DNA of 64,000 bases, taken from the NCBI GenBank assembly GCA_963768765.1, contig CAVYJK010000020.1, positions 124,001 through 188,000 of the forward strand, given 5' to 3'. Shown in pieces: positions 8,200 through 19,753 of this stretch. How positions within the stretch are numbered: position 1 is the stretch's first letter; every line of letters begins with the position of its first letter. The notes under the pieces are model-generated. The model was not told the DNA's origin. It saw only the letters and a list, made by a program, of their open reading frames with translations, and searched no databases. Position numbers and translations under genes: made by a program. This DNA comes from DASWLF01 sp963768765. GTDB lineage: Bacteria > Desulfobacterota > Desulfobaccia > Desulfobaccales > 0-14-0-80-60-11.

Positions 8200-9528
8200 T
8201 CACCGGCCCCGCACTCCCCGGGCCAGTTCTCGGGCCCGGGCCAGGGTCTCCTCGAGATCAAAGGCCAGCACCCGGCGGTCTTTGACCAGGACCTGCCCAT
8301 GCACCAGCACGGTCTGCACGTCGGCCCCGGTGGCGGCGTAAACCAGATGCGAGTAAGGGTCGTATATCGGCGTCAAATGGGGCTGATCCAGGTCCACCAC
8401 CACCACGTCGGCCTTCAGTCCGGGGATCAGGGCCCCCACTTCGCCCTCCAGCCCCAGTACCCGGGCGCTGCCCGTGGTGGCCAGGTCCAGGGCGGCGGTG
8501 GCCGGCAGGACGGTGGGGTCCAGGTAGCGCACTTTTTGGAGCTTGGCCGCGGTGTCCATCTCCTGCACCAGGTCCAGGTTGTTGTTGGAGGCGCAGCCAT
8601 CGGTGCCCAGGCCCACCGGCACCCCCCGGCCCAGCAGGTCCACCACCGGGGCCAGGCCCGAAGCCAGCTTCATGTTGGACTCGGGGCAGTGGGCCACCCC
8701 GGCGCCGCTGGCCGCCAGCAGCTCCAGGTCGTCCTCGCTTAAAACCACCGCGTGATCCGCCACCAGCCGGGGGGTCAACAGCCCCAACCGGCCCAGGTGG
8801 GCCACGGGGGTGGCCCCGTAGCGGGCCCGACAGTCGGAAACCTCCCGCTGCGTCTCCGACAGATGGGTGATGAGCCGGGTATCATACTTATCGGCCAGGT
8901 CGCCGCATTCCTGCAATAATTCCGGCGAGCAGGTGTAGATCGCATGCGGCTGGACGGCCACCCGGACCCGGGGGTGGCCCCGCCAGGCGCGGCAGAGCTC
9001 CTCGCTGAACTGCAAGCCCGCCTCCGGCGGCCCGTAATTGGGGGACGGAAAATCGTAGAGCACTTCCCCTACCACGGCCCGGATGCCGGTTTCCGCCGCG
9101 GCCTTGGCCACTGCGTCGGCAAAGAGATACATGTCGCAGAAAGTGGTGGTGCCAGAAAGGAGCATCTCCGCCACCGCCAGCTTGGTGCCCCAGTAGACGA
9201 AGTCGCGGTTGAGCTTGCTCTCGGCGGGAAAGATGTAGGAATTGAGCCACTCTTCCAGGGGCAGGTCGTCGGCCAGCCCCCGGAACAGCGCCATGGCCGC
9301 ATGGGTGTGGGCGTTGATCAGCCCGGGCAGGATGAGGCCCCGGGGGTAATCCAGGGTCTGGGCGGCGGCGAACCGGGCCTGGAGCTCCGAGGCGGGCCCC
9401 ACGGCCACGATCTCATCCCCCTTGATGGCCACGGCTCCCGGATGGAAAGTTTCCCGGCGCTCATTCTGGGTCAGCACCCAGGCGCCGGTAAGCAGGAGGT
9501 CAACGGACACCTTTTCTGGATTGGTCAT
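8200..9528 (-). CDS. mtaD: Amidohydrolase, S-adenosylhomocysteine/methylthioadenosine deaminase family
   Basis: This 442-residue metal-dependent deaminase of the MtaD/TrzN/SAH deaminase group shows H74-x-H76 in INAHTHAAM, the metal His in LITHLSET, the VADHAV histidine and the catalytic Asp in LGTDGCASNNNLD. These support adenosine-type deamination, with SAH or MTA as likely substrate in SAM recycling. I chose the ATG at 9528, preceded by gaggagaaa, over a TTG 54 bases upstream. Substrate identity within the family cannot be fixed from sequence. Confidence 0.85.
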   Translation of the reverse strand: MTNPEKVSVDLLLTGAWVLTQNERRETFHPGAVAIKGDEIVAVGPASELQARFAAAQTLDYPRGLILPGLINAHTHAAMALFRGLADDLPLEEWLNSYIFPAESKLNRDFVYWGTKLAVAEMLLSGTTTFCDMYLFADAVAKAAAETGIRAVVGEVLYDFPSPNYGPPEAGLQFSEELCRAWRGHPRVRVAVQPHAIYTCSPELLQECGDLADKYDTRLITHLSETQREVSDCRARYGATPVAHLGRLGLLTPRLVADHAVVLSEDDLELLAASGAGVAHCPESNMKLASGLAPVVDLLGRGVPVGLGTDGCASNNNLDLVQEMDTAAKLQKVRYLDPTVLPATAALDLATTGSARVLGLEGEVGALIPGLKADVVVVDLDQPHLTPIYDPYSHLVYAATGADVQTVLVHGQVLVKDRRVLAFDLEETLARARELARGVRGR

Positions 9529-9594
9529 TTTCTCCTCATGAGCAATGGGCGCGGCAGGACGTTCCGGCGAAGTCTCCCCCAAATCCTCAGAGCT

Positions 9595-10545
9595 TCACTT
9601 CCCTCCCGGCGGACCCTGGCGCAAGGTCTCCTGGAAGCGGGCGGCGGTGCCCTTGGGAATCTTGAGGCGGTAAGTCCCGGCACAGAGGGACGACCCTTTG
9701 ATCCAGGGATTGAGGCTCTTGATGGCCTTGTAATAGCTGCCGCAGGCCTCGGCCAGGCGGCGGACCGGCACTTCCTGGGACGTGGTGAAACTCACTTCGT
9801 CATAGCTCAGCGGTTCGTAAAGCTGGTCCGGCGGGAGGTCGTAGCCGTAGGCCGCCGGGTTCTCCAGGATGATCTTGGCCGCCAGGATGCGGTGGACGTA
9901 GCGCTCCGTTTCCTCCGGCAGGCTCAGGTGGTAGAACGACTTCACCCCCTGGGCCGCCATGGCCTTTTGCACCCTTGCTTCCCCGCAGTTGTAGGCGGCC
10001 AGGGCCAGGGGCCAGTCGTTGAACAGCTGGTGCAGCTTCTCGAGATAGCTCAGGGCCGCGTCGGTGGCCGCGGCGAACTCCAGGCGCTCATCCACCGTGT
10101 CGTTGCACTTCAGCTGGAAGCGCTGGGCCGTGGGGCGGATGAACTGCCAGGGGCCCAGGGCGCCGGCCGGGGACTTGGCCTTGAGCCGCAGGTCGCTTTC
10201 CACCACCACCACGTACTTGAGGTCCAGGGGCAGGAGCCGGGCCCGCAGCTTCTGTTCCACTTCCGGGAAGTAGCGGTGGGCCCTTTTGAGCCACATGGTG
10301 GTCTGGGCCCGGCTCCACACCACGATGATGAACTCCCGGTCCAGTTCCTCCCTGACTTCCGGTTCGTTCAGGGGTACCGCCTCGCCGCACAGATAGAGCT
10401 GCTCCGGCACCCGAAAGGCGGGAAAGTGGATAATCTCCCCGGGGGCCACGGTGGGGGGCCCGGGTGGCGGCCCCACCGGTCCGGCCCCCAGGCCTCCGGG
10501 CACCAGCCAGAGGCTGACCAGCAGACAGATAATTATCACGGCCAT
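9595..10545 (-). CDS. Membrane-associated lytic murein transglycosylase (SLT domain, MltD-like)
   Basis: The chosen start gives 316 residues beginning with a hydrophobic export signal (MAVIIICLLVSLWLVPG). The SLT catalytic glutamate is E116 in VVVESDL, followed by AGALGPWQF and later AAYNCGEARV, all standard for family 1 transglycosylases that cut peptidoglycan to 1,6-anhydro-muropeptides. The C-terminal 60 residues (SLNPWIKGSSLCAGTYRLKIPKG, read as pieces) look like a degenerate LysM-type module. An upstream in-frame start 105 bases away would put a non-signal extension before the membrane segment, so it is less likely. Confidence 0.85.
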   Translation of the reverse strand: MAVIIICLLVSLWLVPGGLGAGPVGPPPGPPTVAPGEIIHFPAFRVPEQLYLCGEAVPLNEPEVREELDREFIIVVWSRAQTTMWLKRAHRYFPEVEQKLRARLLPLDLKYVVVVESDLRLKAKSPAGALGPWQFIRPTAQRFQLKCNDTVDERLEFAAATDAALSYLEKLHQLFNDWPLALAAYNCGEARVQKAMAAQGVKSFYHLSLPEETERYVHRILAAKIILENPAAYGYDLPPDQLYEPLSYDEVSFTTSQEVPVRRLAEACGSYYKAIKSLNPWIKGSSLCAGTYRLKIPKGTAARFQETLRQGPPGGK

Positions 10546-11164
10546 GGGCAGTTCCCCAAAGGTTGCTTCTTTAAAGTTTGCTAAGCATTTACCGTACCGC
10601 TGCGGCCCTGTCAAGTTGCGGGAGGGCCGGGCCCCAGACCCGAACCCCACGGACGGTCCATGAAATTATACGCCGAAGTGGACCATTAACCAACCTTTAC
10701 CGGCGAGCGCGGCTCCGGGCCAGGGCCCGACCCGCCTCAGGTCCACACCCCTTTGGGTCGCATCTTCCTCGCCGCCTTTTTGGGTCAACTTCCCCATAAA
10801 TCCCGCCAGGCGCACAAAGGTATTGATTCCTGCCGCCGGACGCGTTAAGGTATCTTTCACCAACCAGGAAAGGAGGTGATTCCGGGTGCATCGGCCTTTG
10901 ATTCCCATAGTCAGAAAATCCTGAAACCCAGGGCGTCCGGAGGGTCTTGGCAAGGCTCTCGCCACACACCGGCCTGAAAAGGGGCGGGGCGGCGCACCTG
11001 GGTTCAGGGACTGTCTTAGGTAGGTTTGATTAACCCCCTGCAACTCCCCCTCCTCAGGTAAATCCCCCCCTGCATTTCCCCGTTTTCCAGCCTTAGCATC
11101 CTGGGTGCCTTAGCGAGCCGCGGTAGTTTGCCACGCTTGCGGGTTCGTTTGCCTCAGCCTGAAA
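10546..11164. other. 619-bp stretch without a recognised gene; contains a strong ribosome-binding site, mini-ORF and long hairpin
   Basis: No known protein or RNA family is recognisable on either strand. The central part (10869-11008) holds a 12-base perfect match to the 16S anti-Shine-Dalgarno complement, a 12-codon reading frame and a 12-bp stem enclosing about 65 bases. The last 120 bases before 11165 are mixed sequence and probably contain the promoter of the MauE-like gene. Confidence 0.6.
10869..11008 (+). ncRNA. Candidate structured leader: perfect SD, 12-codon mini-ORF and long stem
   Basis: The SD aaaggaggtgat is at 10869-10880. A GTG at 10886 opens a 12-codon frame (MHRPLIPIVRKS) ending at the TGA of 10922-10924. 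That TGA lies in the 5' arm of a stem: 10920-10924 plus 10926-10932 pair with 10997-11008, one A bulged. A second short hairpin (ggc..gcc) lies in the loop. The arrangement looks like a leader peptide with a regulatory stem, but it matches no family I know and the downstream gene is 155 bp away. Confidence 0.3.
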
Positions 11165-11710
11165 ATGTATCTCAGCGAAAGCTCACTTATGGTGAAGCTT
11201 CGTAGGGATGAAATTCTGGAGAGCGATTTGCCCCTGCTCTCGTCAAACCGTCGCCTGAAGTCGGATCTCGGTTATGCCCTGGCTTACCAGCTTTTGAGGG
11301 TAGGCCTGGGGTGCCTGTTCGTTTACGCCGGCTTTATCAAGCTCCTGGATCCCTGGGCCTTCGCCCACTCCCTGGCCCAATTCGACCTCCTCCCCGAGAC
11401 GGTGCTGCCCCTGGTGGCCGTGGGCCTGCCGGCCCTGGAGCTGCTGGCAGGATTGGGCCTCATCTTCGAAGTGCGGGGTAGTCTCACCACCACCTCCGCG
11501 CTGCTGGCCATTTTCCTCCTGGCGCTGGGTTACGCCATCCTGATGGAGATGGACATCGACTGCGGCTGTTTTACGGTGGACGAATTAAACGCCAAGACCA
11601 GCGCCAAACACGCATTTTTTCGGGACCTGGCCATGGTGGCGGCAACAATTTTTTTGTTCTGGTGGCGGCGGGTTAAGGCCAATCCTCCGGTATCGAAGAC
11701 CGGGAAATAA
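11165..11710 (+). CDS. MauE/DoxX-like membrane protein
   Basis: This 181-residue protein has four hydrophobic segments after a charged 35-residue N-terminus. The core LFVYAGFIKLLDPWAFA and the cysteine pair in DIDCGCF are typical of the MauE (methylamine utilisation) / DoxX-like quinone-oxidoreductase membrane family. Family members act in thiol/disulfide or electron transfer to periplasmic partners. It is followed after 18 bp by a rhodanese lipoprotein, which supports a sulfur or thiol redox role in the envelope. Start choice is uncertain; a second ATG lies at 11189. Confidence 0.75.
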   Translation: MYLSESSLMVKLRRDEILESDLPLLSSNRRLKSDLGYALAYQLLRVGLGCLFVYAGFIKLLDPWAFAHSLAQFDLLPETVLPLVAVGLPALELLAGLGLIFEVRGSLTTTSALLAIFLLALGYAILMEMDIDCGCFTVDELNAKTSAKHAFFRDLAMVAATIFLFWWRRVKANPPVSKTGK

Positions 11711-11728
11711 CTAGCAAAGGAGAAACTG

Positions 11729-12241
11729 ATGATGTTCAAGAAACTGGTTCTTCCGGGTGGGTGCAGCTTGCTGGCGATTCTCCTATTCCTGGGCTGCGGC
11801 CAGTCCTGGTCCGGGAAGGAACTGGAAACGGAAAAGACCGCGGTGAGCCTGGTCAAGGAAGTGCAGCAGGGTGGTTACCAGATCGTCCCCACCCCGGAAA
11901 TGAAGGCCTGGATCGATCAGAAAAAGGAGATGCTGATCGTCGACACCATGCCCTATGAGGCCAGCTATCGGAAGAATCATATCCCGGGGGCGGTGCAATA
12001 CGAGTTTCCCATCCCCGAAGTCAAGGAGCTGGACGAGGCCGCCAGAGCCAAGTTTGAAAAGCTGCTGGGGCCCGACCAGGACAAGATGCTGGTTTTCTAC
12101 TGCGGTTTCACCAAGTGCACCCGGAGCCACAACGGCGCCATGTGGGCCGTGAAGCTGGGTTACCAGAACGTCTATCGTTACCCCGGCGGCATCAAGGCCT
12201 GGATGGAGGCCGGCTACCCGGTGGAAAAAGTACAAAAGTAA
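11729..12241 (+). CDS. Rhodanese-domain lipoprotein
   Basis: This 170-residue protein has a lipoprotein signal: a hydrophobic stretch ending LLFLGC, with C23 as lipidated residue. A single rhodanese domain follows, with an active-site loop YCGFTKCTRS and the typical ending GGIKAWMEAGYPVEK. The family transfers sulfane sulfur or acts in thiol chemistry; here it would act at the periplasmic face of a membrane. The ATG at 11729 follows aaaggagaaactg. It pairs with the MauE-like gene just upstream. Confidence 0.88.
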   Translation: MMFKKLVLPGGCSLLAILLFLGCGQSWSGKELETEKTAVSLVKEVQQGGYQIVPTPEMKAWIDQKKEMLIVDTMPYEASYRKNHIPGAVQYEFPIPEVKELDEAARAKFEKLLGPDQDKMLVFYCGFTKCTRSHNGAMWAVKLGYQNVYRYPGGIKAWMEAGYPVEKVQK

Positions 12242-12559
12242 CATGTGAGGTCTTTTGAGGGGAGGGCCGGGGGGACAGCAAGTCCCCCGCCCTCCCCTCC
12301 AGCTCCCCTCCCAGCCCCCTGAATTGGAGGTTGGCGGAGGCGGGCTGCGCCCGACTTCGCCAACCCAGTTTATTACGCCCTTAAGGGGTTGGGGGTGGGT
12401 TTCAGGGAGGGGTTAGGGCCATCGGCCCCTAACCCTCTCCCTGAGAACTCTCCCCTTCTGCTCTCTCCCCTGCCCTGCTCCACGGCCGGGATTTTATTGG
12501 AAAACTTGGTCCCGATGGGGTATATATTGAAAAATAAACATATTTATTCCACGTCCCTC
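12242..12559. repeat. 318-bp intergenic region with G-rich hairpin repeats (family A relatives)
   Basis: It contains ggggagggcc..gccctcccc around 12258-12300 and aggggttaggg..ccctaacccc-type sequence around 12405-12450, related to the family A repeats at 2051 and 26097. No gene is visible. The promoter of msbA probably lies near 12480-12550, which is AT-richer. Confidence 0.6.
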
Positions 12560-14351
<1,792 letters not shown>

Positions 14352-14671
14352 TATTTGTTAGCTGATTGTAGGGGCGAATTTCAAACCCGCCCCTACCGAG
14401 GAATCTCTTTAAATAATCATGGGTAATGTTTTTGGGGTCGTGAGTTCGGCAGGGGCAACCCGGCGGGTCGCCCCTACAGAGCGCCGGTGGCGAGTTTGAG
14501 GGGGGGGGCCGGGGGAAAACTATGTCCACCCTCCCCTCGAGCACCCCTCCCAACCCCTTGAAATGGGCCACGCAACCCGGCCTTGCTTTCCCGGATTCTG
14601 GTCTTAGTATGGATAGTTAGAGCAATCGCCAGTGGAACTAATCAGTTACCGTCCATCAAGGGAAAGCCGCC
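14352..14671. repeat. 320-bp intergenic region with repeat families A and B
   Basis: A family B palindrome is at 14368-14396 (one arm imperfect). A related gcaggggcaacc..ggttgcccc-type sequence lies near 14449-14480, and a family A G-rich stretch near 14500-14563. No gene is visible. Confidence 0.65.
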
Positions 14672-16817
14672 ATGACTGACACCGATGACCCGAAAGAGAG
14701 GTTCCCCAATCTCCCCGAACGGATCGCCGGGCTGGGGGAACTGGCCTTCAACCTCTGGTGGAGCTGGCACCCCGCGGCCCGCATCCTGTTTAAAAGGCTG
14801 AACCGGGAGATCTGGAAGGACAGCTTCTACAACCCGGTGAAGCTCTTGGAGATCCTGCCCAAGGAGGTCCTCACCGACGCGGCCGGCGACCCCAGGTACC
14901 TGCGCCACTACGACACCGTCATGGATCAATTCCACCGGGCACTGGAGACCCAGGTGTGCTGGTTCACCGAAAACGTCACCGGCGCCGAGTGCCATCCCAT
15001 CGCTTACTTTTCCCTGGAGTACGGCCTGCACCGGTCGCTGCCCTTTTACGCCGGGGGCCTGGGCTTTCTGGCCGGGGACCATCTCAAGGAGTGCAGCGAC
15101 CTGGGGATCCCCCTGGTGGCCATGGGGTTCATGTATCCCGACGGCTACGTGCGCCAGAAGCTCGATGCCAACGGCTGGCAGGAAGGCGCCGACGAAGTCC
15201 TGGACCGGGACGCGGCGCCCATCACCCGGGTGCTCAACGACAAAGGGGAGCAATTGCTGGTGCAGGTGCCGGTATGCGACCCGCCCATTTACGTGTCGGT
15301 GTGGAAGGCCATGGTGGGCCGCAGTCTCCCTGTACCTGATGGACACCGACATCGAGGCCAACAACCCCGAGCACCGCCGGATTTCCGACCACCTCTATAT
15401 CAGCGACCTGGAGCAGCGGCTATTGCAGGAAATCGTCCTGGGCCTGGGGGGCACCGAGGTATTGAGAAGCCTGGGCATCAAACATTCGGCGCTGCACATG
15501 AACGAGGGACATCCGGCCTTCGCCCTGCTGGAGCGCGTCCGGGAGCGCATGGAGGACAATAAGCTGAGCTTCGAAGAGGCGGCCCGGGAAGTGCGGGCCA
15601 CCTCGGTGTTCACCACCCACACCCCGGTGCCCGCGGGCCTCGATGTGTTCTCCTTCGAGCTGATGGACAAGTATTTCAGCCGCTACTGGCCCCGGCTGGG
15701 CCTGAGCCGGGAGGCTTTTTTCGACCTGGGCCGGAACCCCGCAAACCCCGAGGCCGGCTTCAACATGACCGCCTTCGCCTTGCGGATGTCGGCCTACCGC
15801 AACGCGGTGAGCAAGAGACACGGCGAGGTCTCCCGCCGCATGTGGCAGCCGCTGTGGCCGGATAAACCGGTGGACCAGGTGCCCATCGACTATATCACCA
15901 ACGGGGTCCACGTGCCCACCTGGATCAACCCCAAGATGGAGCTGTTGTTCAACCAATACCTGGGCCCCAACTGGCTGGAAGACCAGGACAACCCCGCGGT
16001 CTGGGAGATGCTGGAGGAAATCCCCGACGAGGAGTTGTGGCAGGTGCACTGCGGCCTCAGGACCAAGCTCATCGACCGCATCCGGGAACGGGCCCGGCTG
16101 CGCTGGTTTGGCAATCGGATCAACTGCTGCAACGTGGTGGCGGCTGGCACCATGCTGGACCCCACCATCCTGACCATCGGGTTTGCCCGGCGGTTCGCCA
16201 CCTACAAGCGGGCGGAGCTGATTTTTTCTGACCTCAACCGTCTCAAAAGGCTCCTCAACGACCCCTGGCACCCCATGCAGATCATCTTTGCGGGTAAGGC
16301 CCACCCCGCCGATGACCCGGGAAAACAGATCCTGCAGCGCATCTTCAATCATTGCCGGGACCCGGAGCTGGCGGGGAGAATCGCCTTCGTGGAGGACTAC
16401 GGCGAGCAGCTGGCCCAGTACCTGGTCCACGGGGTGGACGTCTGGCTCAACAATCCCCTGCCGCCCATGGAAGCCTGCGGCACCAGCGGCATGAAGGCCT
16501 CCCTGAACGGGGTGCCCCACCTGAGCATCCTGGACGGCTGGTGGCTCGAGGGGTTTAAGGGCGCCAACGGCTGGGCCTTCGGCGATGGCGACCCAGAGAA
16601 TAGAGATGCCAAAGATGCCGAAGCCATTTATAATATTCTGGAGCAGAAGGTGGTGCCGCTCTTTTATAAAACCGACGACGACGGCGTCCCCCGGGGCTGG
16701 GTGCAGTTTATGAAAGCCGCCATCAAGACCACCGCCGCCACCTTCAGCGCCCGGCGCATGGTGAAAGAGTACTCCCGGAAGTGCTACCAGGAGACGCTAA
16801 ACGCGGCCATGAAATAA
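14672..16817 (+). pseudogene. glgP: Alpha-glucan (glycogen/starch) phosphorylase, short form, with one frame break
   Basis: After repair this is about 714 residues, the length of the short bacterial alpha-glucan phosphorylases. The N-terminal DUF3417-type segment (LGELAFNLWWSWHPAARI) is followed by the catalytic region, and the PLP-lysine motif CGTSGMKASLNG is near the C-terminus. The enzyme releases glucose-1-phosphate from alpha-1,4-glucans. The frame changes between 15317 and 15330 (one extra base in ggccgcagtctcc): the strand ending VWKAMVG continues in the next frame as VSLYLMDTDIEANNPEH. It sits between msbA and lpxK, an unusual place for a carbohydrate phosphorylase. Confidence 0.9.
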
Positions 16818-16828
16818 GGAACTTGGGG

Positions 16829-17931
16829 GTGAACCCTCACTGGCATAACCTGTTTGCGCGCTTGCAGGAATCCGACGGCGCCGCCCCTTTGCCTCTGCGA
16901 GCCCTGGCCTCGGGGCTGGCCGCGCTTTACGGGCTGGGGGCCCGGGCCCGCCGGGAGCTGTACGCCCGCGGGCTTCTTAAAGCCAGGCGCCTGCCGGCTC
17001 CGGTGGTGAGCGTGGGCAACCTTACCGTGGGCGGCACCGGCAAGACCCCGGTGACGGCCTGGCTGGCCCGGCGGCTGCAAGAATCGGGGCAGGCGCGTGG
17101 CCATCCTCAGCCGGGGCTACGGCGGCCAACGCCGCGGCGTCACCCGGCTGTCGGACGGGGAGCAGCGTCTTCGCCAAGCCGCCGGCGGTAGGGGAAGAGG
17201 CCTACTGGCTGGCCCGGGCGCTGCCCGGGGTGGCCGTTTACACCGGGGGAAACCGCTACGAGGCAGGGCTAACCGCCTGGCGGGAAGGCCGGCCGGACCT
17301 CTTTCTGCTGGATGACGGGTTCCAGCATTTTAAGCTGCACCGGGACCTGGATATCGTCCTGCTGGACGCGGAGTCTCCTTTCGGTAACGGCTGTCTCTTG
17401 CCCCGGGGGCCCTTGCGGGAGCCGGCGGCCGCCCTGACCGCGGCCCAGGTCCTCATCTTGACCCGCTTTCAACCCGGACGCCACGCCGCGACGCTGGCGG
17501 ACCTCAAGGCGTCCTTTGCCGATAAAACTATTCTCACCGCCGCCATCTTGCCGGTGGCGGCCCGAAGCTATCCGGACGGCGGGGAAGTGCCGCCGCAAGC
17601 CCTTGAAGGCCTGGACCTGTACGCCTTCGCGGGGCTGGCCCGGCCGGCGGTCTTTAGCCGCACCCTCACCGACCTGGGGGTAAACCTGAAAGGCTTCCGG
17701 GTCTTTCCCGATCACCACGCCTTCGGCGCCCCGGACTTGCGGCAACTGGTCCGGGAGGCGCAGCTGCGACAAGCCGCGGCCCTGGTCACCACCGGCAAAG
17801 ACTGGGCCCGGCTGGGGGAGGAATGGCAGGCGGACCTCCCCCTCTGGGTCCTGGAAGTGGAGGCTCGCCTCCCGGAGGCTGACCAAATCCTGGAACTCTT
17901 GGGCGGTGAACGGCGGGTGGTGGCCAGCTAA
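16829..17931 (+). pseudogene. lpxK: Tetraacyldisaccharide 4'-kinase LpxK, with two frame breaks
   Basis: LpxK phosphorylates the lipid A disaccharide at the 4' position. The N-terminal P-loop VGNLTVGGTGKTPV is in the first frame. The next frame then carries VAILSRGYGGQRRGVTRLSDG, and the third carries VFAKPPAVGEEAYWLARAL and LLDDGFQHFKLHRDLDIVLLD, the family's DDGFQH motif. Breaks lie near 17090-17097 and 17154-17168, each one extra base (gcaggcgcg and ggggagcagcg). Repaired length is about 366 residues. The GTG start at 16829 follows aagga. It is 11 bp behind the phosphorylase and is normally essential, so the breaks may be sequence errors. Confidence 0.9.
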
Positions 17932-17983
17932 TTTAACAGATCGGCGAGGCAGGATGGGCAGACTCAGGATACTATGTTAAATT

Positions 17984-19156
17984 ATGCAAAATAGGGACCC
18001 CCTTGGGGAGGGTGATCTGGCACCGCATCCGGCAAAAATGGCCCCAATGAATAATTCTCTCAGCCATCAGGAACAGCCCTTGCCCCTGGAGGTGCGCCAG
18101 CGTTTCCAGGAGCTCCGGACCTCCGGGAAGTTTGCCGGCGACCCGGAGCGGGTCCGGGAGATTCTGGTACGCTCTCCCAACTGGGTGGGAGACGCGGTGA
18201 TGAGCCTGCCGGTCTTGAGCGGTTTGCATAAGTTCTTTCCCCAGGCTGGCATTACCGTGCTGGGGGCCCGGCGGGTGGCCGGCCTCTTTGAGGCGCACCC
18301 CGCGGTGGCGGAAGTCATTACCTACCCCTACGGCCGAGGCAAGTGGCAGGTCCTCTGGGGACTCCGGGGCCGCTTTGACCTGGCCCTGGCCTTGCCCAAC
18401 TCCCTGGAGTCGGCCCTGGGCCTGTGGCTGGTGGGGGTGCCGGTGCGGGTAGGCTACAACGTCGACGCCCGCCGCTCCTTCCTCAATGTGGCGGTGACCG
18501 GCAGGCGCAGCCTGGCGGGGTTGCATACCGTCTATTATTACCTGGGCCTGCTGGCGGCCTTCGGGGAGTTTTCCACCTTTGCGCCGCCGACCCTCTATCT
18601 GGGAGCCCAGGAGATTGCGGCCGCCGGGGAACTCCTGGCCGCGGCCCCCATGAACGGCGCCGGCCCCTGGGTGGGTTTAAGCCCGGGCGCGGCTTACGGG
18701 CCGGCCAAACGCTGGCCGCCGGAGCGGGTGGCGGCCCTGGGGGCCGAGCTGCACCAGGAATATGAGGCCCGATTGCTCCTGCTGGGGGGACCGGAAGAGC
18801 GACCGGTGGCGGACCAGATCAAAGAGCTCCTTGGGTGCCCCATCCTGGACCTGGTGGGGCGCACCGACTTGCGGCAGGCCCTGGCCGTGCTGAGCCGCCT
18901 CGACCTGCTGGTCACCAACGACTCCGGGTTGATGCACGCGGCCGCAGCCCTGCGGGTCCCACTGGTGGCCATCTTCGGGTCCACGGACCCCATGACCACC
19001 GGCCCCTTTTCCTTCCAGGCCACGGTGGTGCAGCATCCCCAGGACTGCAGCCCCTGTTTCAAACGGACTTGCGATATCGGTTATCCCTGCCTCAACACCG
19101 TCACTGTGGCCGAGGTCATGGCCGCGGCCCGTCCCTGGCTCACCAAGGTCCCATGA
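17984..19156 (+). CDS. waaF: ADP-heptose:LPS heptosyltransferase II (GT9)
   Basis: This 390-residue GT9 protein transfers the second heptose to the LPS inner core at the cytoplasmic face. Family marks are ILVRSPNWVGDAVMSLPVL at the N-terminal Rossmann domain, GLSPGAAYGPAKRWPP at the second domain, TNDSGLMHAAAAL for the ADP-heptose site, and a C-terminal cysteine cluster (QDCSPCFKRTC). The start is uncertain: in-frame ATGs at 17984, 18038 and 18047 lie before the conserved region and none has a strong ribosome-binding site. The stop overlaps the gmhB ATG. Confidence 0.9.
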   Translation: MQNRDPLGEGDLAPHPAKMAPMNNSLSHQEQPLPLEVRQRFQELRTSGKFAGDPERVREILVRSPNWVGDAVMSLPVLSGLHKFFPQAGITVLGARRVAGLFEAHPAVAEVITYPYGRGKWQVLWGLRGRFDLALALPNSLESALGLWLVGVPVRVGYNVDARRSFLNVAVTGRRSLAGLHTVYYYLGLLAAFGEFSTFAPPTLYLGAQEIAAAGELLAAAPMNGAGPWVGLSPGAAYGPAKRWPPERVAALGAELHQEYEARLLLLGGPEERPVADQIKELLGCPILDLVGRTDLRQALAVLSRLDLLVTNDSGLMHAAAALRVPLVAIFGSTDPMTTGPFSFQATVVQHPQDCSPCFKRTCDIGYPCLNTVTVAEVMAAARPWLTKVP

Positions 19157-19716
19157 GCAGCCCTGCGGTTTTTCTCGACCGGGACGGCACCATCAACGAA
19201 GAGATGGGCTATATCAACCATTTGAGCCGCTTCCAGCTGCTCCCTGGGGTGGGCGCCGCCATCCGGGCGCTCAACCGGGCCGGGGTGAAGGCGGTGGTGG
19301 TTACCAACCAGTCGGGCGCGGCCCGGGGCTATTTCCCGCCGGCGCTGGTGGCGGAGGTGCACCGTCATTTGGAAAAGATGCTGGCTGCGGCAGGCGCCCA
19401 GCTGGACGGCATCTACACCTGTCTCCACGGGCCCGACGACCACTGCCCCTGCCGCAAACCCAAGCCCGCCCTGATCCTCGAAGCCGCCCGGCAGCTTGAC
19501 CTGGACCTGGCGCGCTCCTACCTGGTGGGGGACCGCTACCGGGACGTGGAAACCGCGGCCAACGCCGGAGTTAAGGGCATTCTGGTGCTCAGCGGCTATG
19601 GCCGGGGGGAATACGAATACCTGAAGGGCGCCAGCCCGGTGGCCCCGGTGCACGTGGCCGAGAACCTGCCGGAGGCGGTCAGGTGGATTCTGGCGGACTT
19701 GAAAAAAGTCCCATAG
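19153..19716 (+). CDS. gmhB: D-glycero-beta-D-manno-heptose-1,7-bisphosphate 7-phosphatase
   Basis: This 187-residue HAD phosphatase has the DxD motif D9-R-D11 in FLDRDGTINEE, VVVTNQSG, and the zinc-binding cysteine loop CLHGPDDHCPCRKPKP that separates GmhB from other HADs. It makes heptose-1-phosphate for ADP-heptose synthesis, directly supplying the adjacent heptosyltransferases. Translation is coupled to waaF by an ATGA overlap. Confidence 0.93.
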   Translation: MSSPAVFLDRDGTINEEMGYINHLSRFQLLPGVGAAIRALNRAGVKAVVVTNQSGAARGYFPPALVAEVHRHLEKMLAAAGAQLDGIYTCLHGPDDHCPCRKPKPALILEAARQLDLDLARSYLVGDRYRDVETAANAGVKGILVLSGYGRGEYEYLKGASPVAPVHVAENLPEAVRWILADLKKVP

Positions 19717-19753
19717 TTCAAGAATATTCCGCGGCTTGCTGTAAGAACTTTTT

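Noticed and set aside
10869..10880. Fragment of a 16S rRNA gene end
   Set aside because: Only the SD-complementary bases match; flanks do not resemble 16S sequence.
10922..10924. Selenocysteine UGA with SECIS-like stem
   Set aside because: The stem is long and begins at the UGA itself, not at the usual distance, and the extended product matches no selenoprotein known to me. Kept only as an outside option.
10666..11043. Minus-strand protein gene in the 10.7-11.0 kb gap
   Set aside because: An open frame exists, and one segment (MGIKGRCTRNHLLSWLVKD) looks protein-like, but there is no SD, family or consistent codon use.
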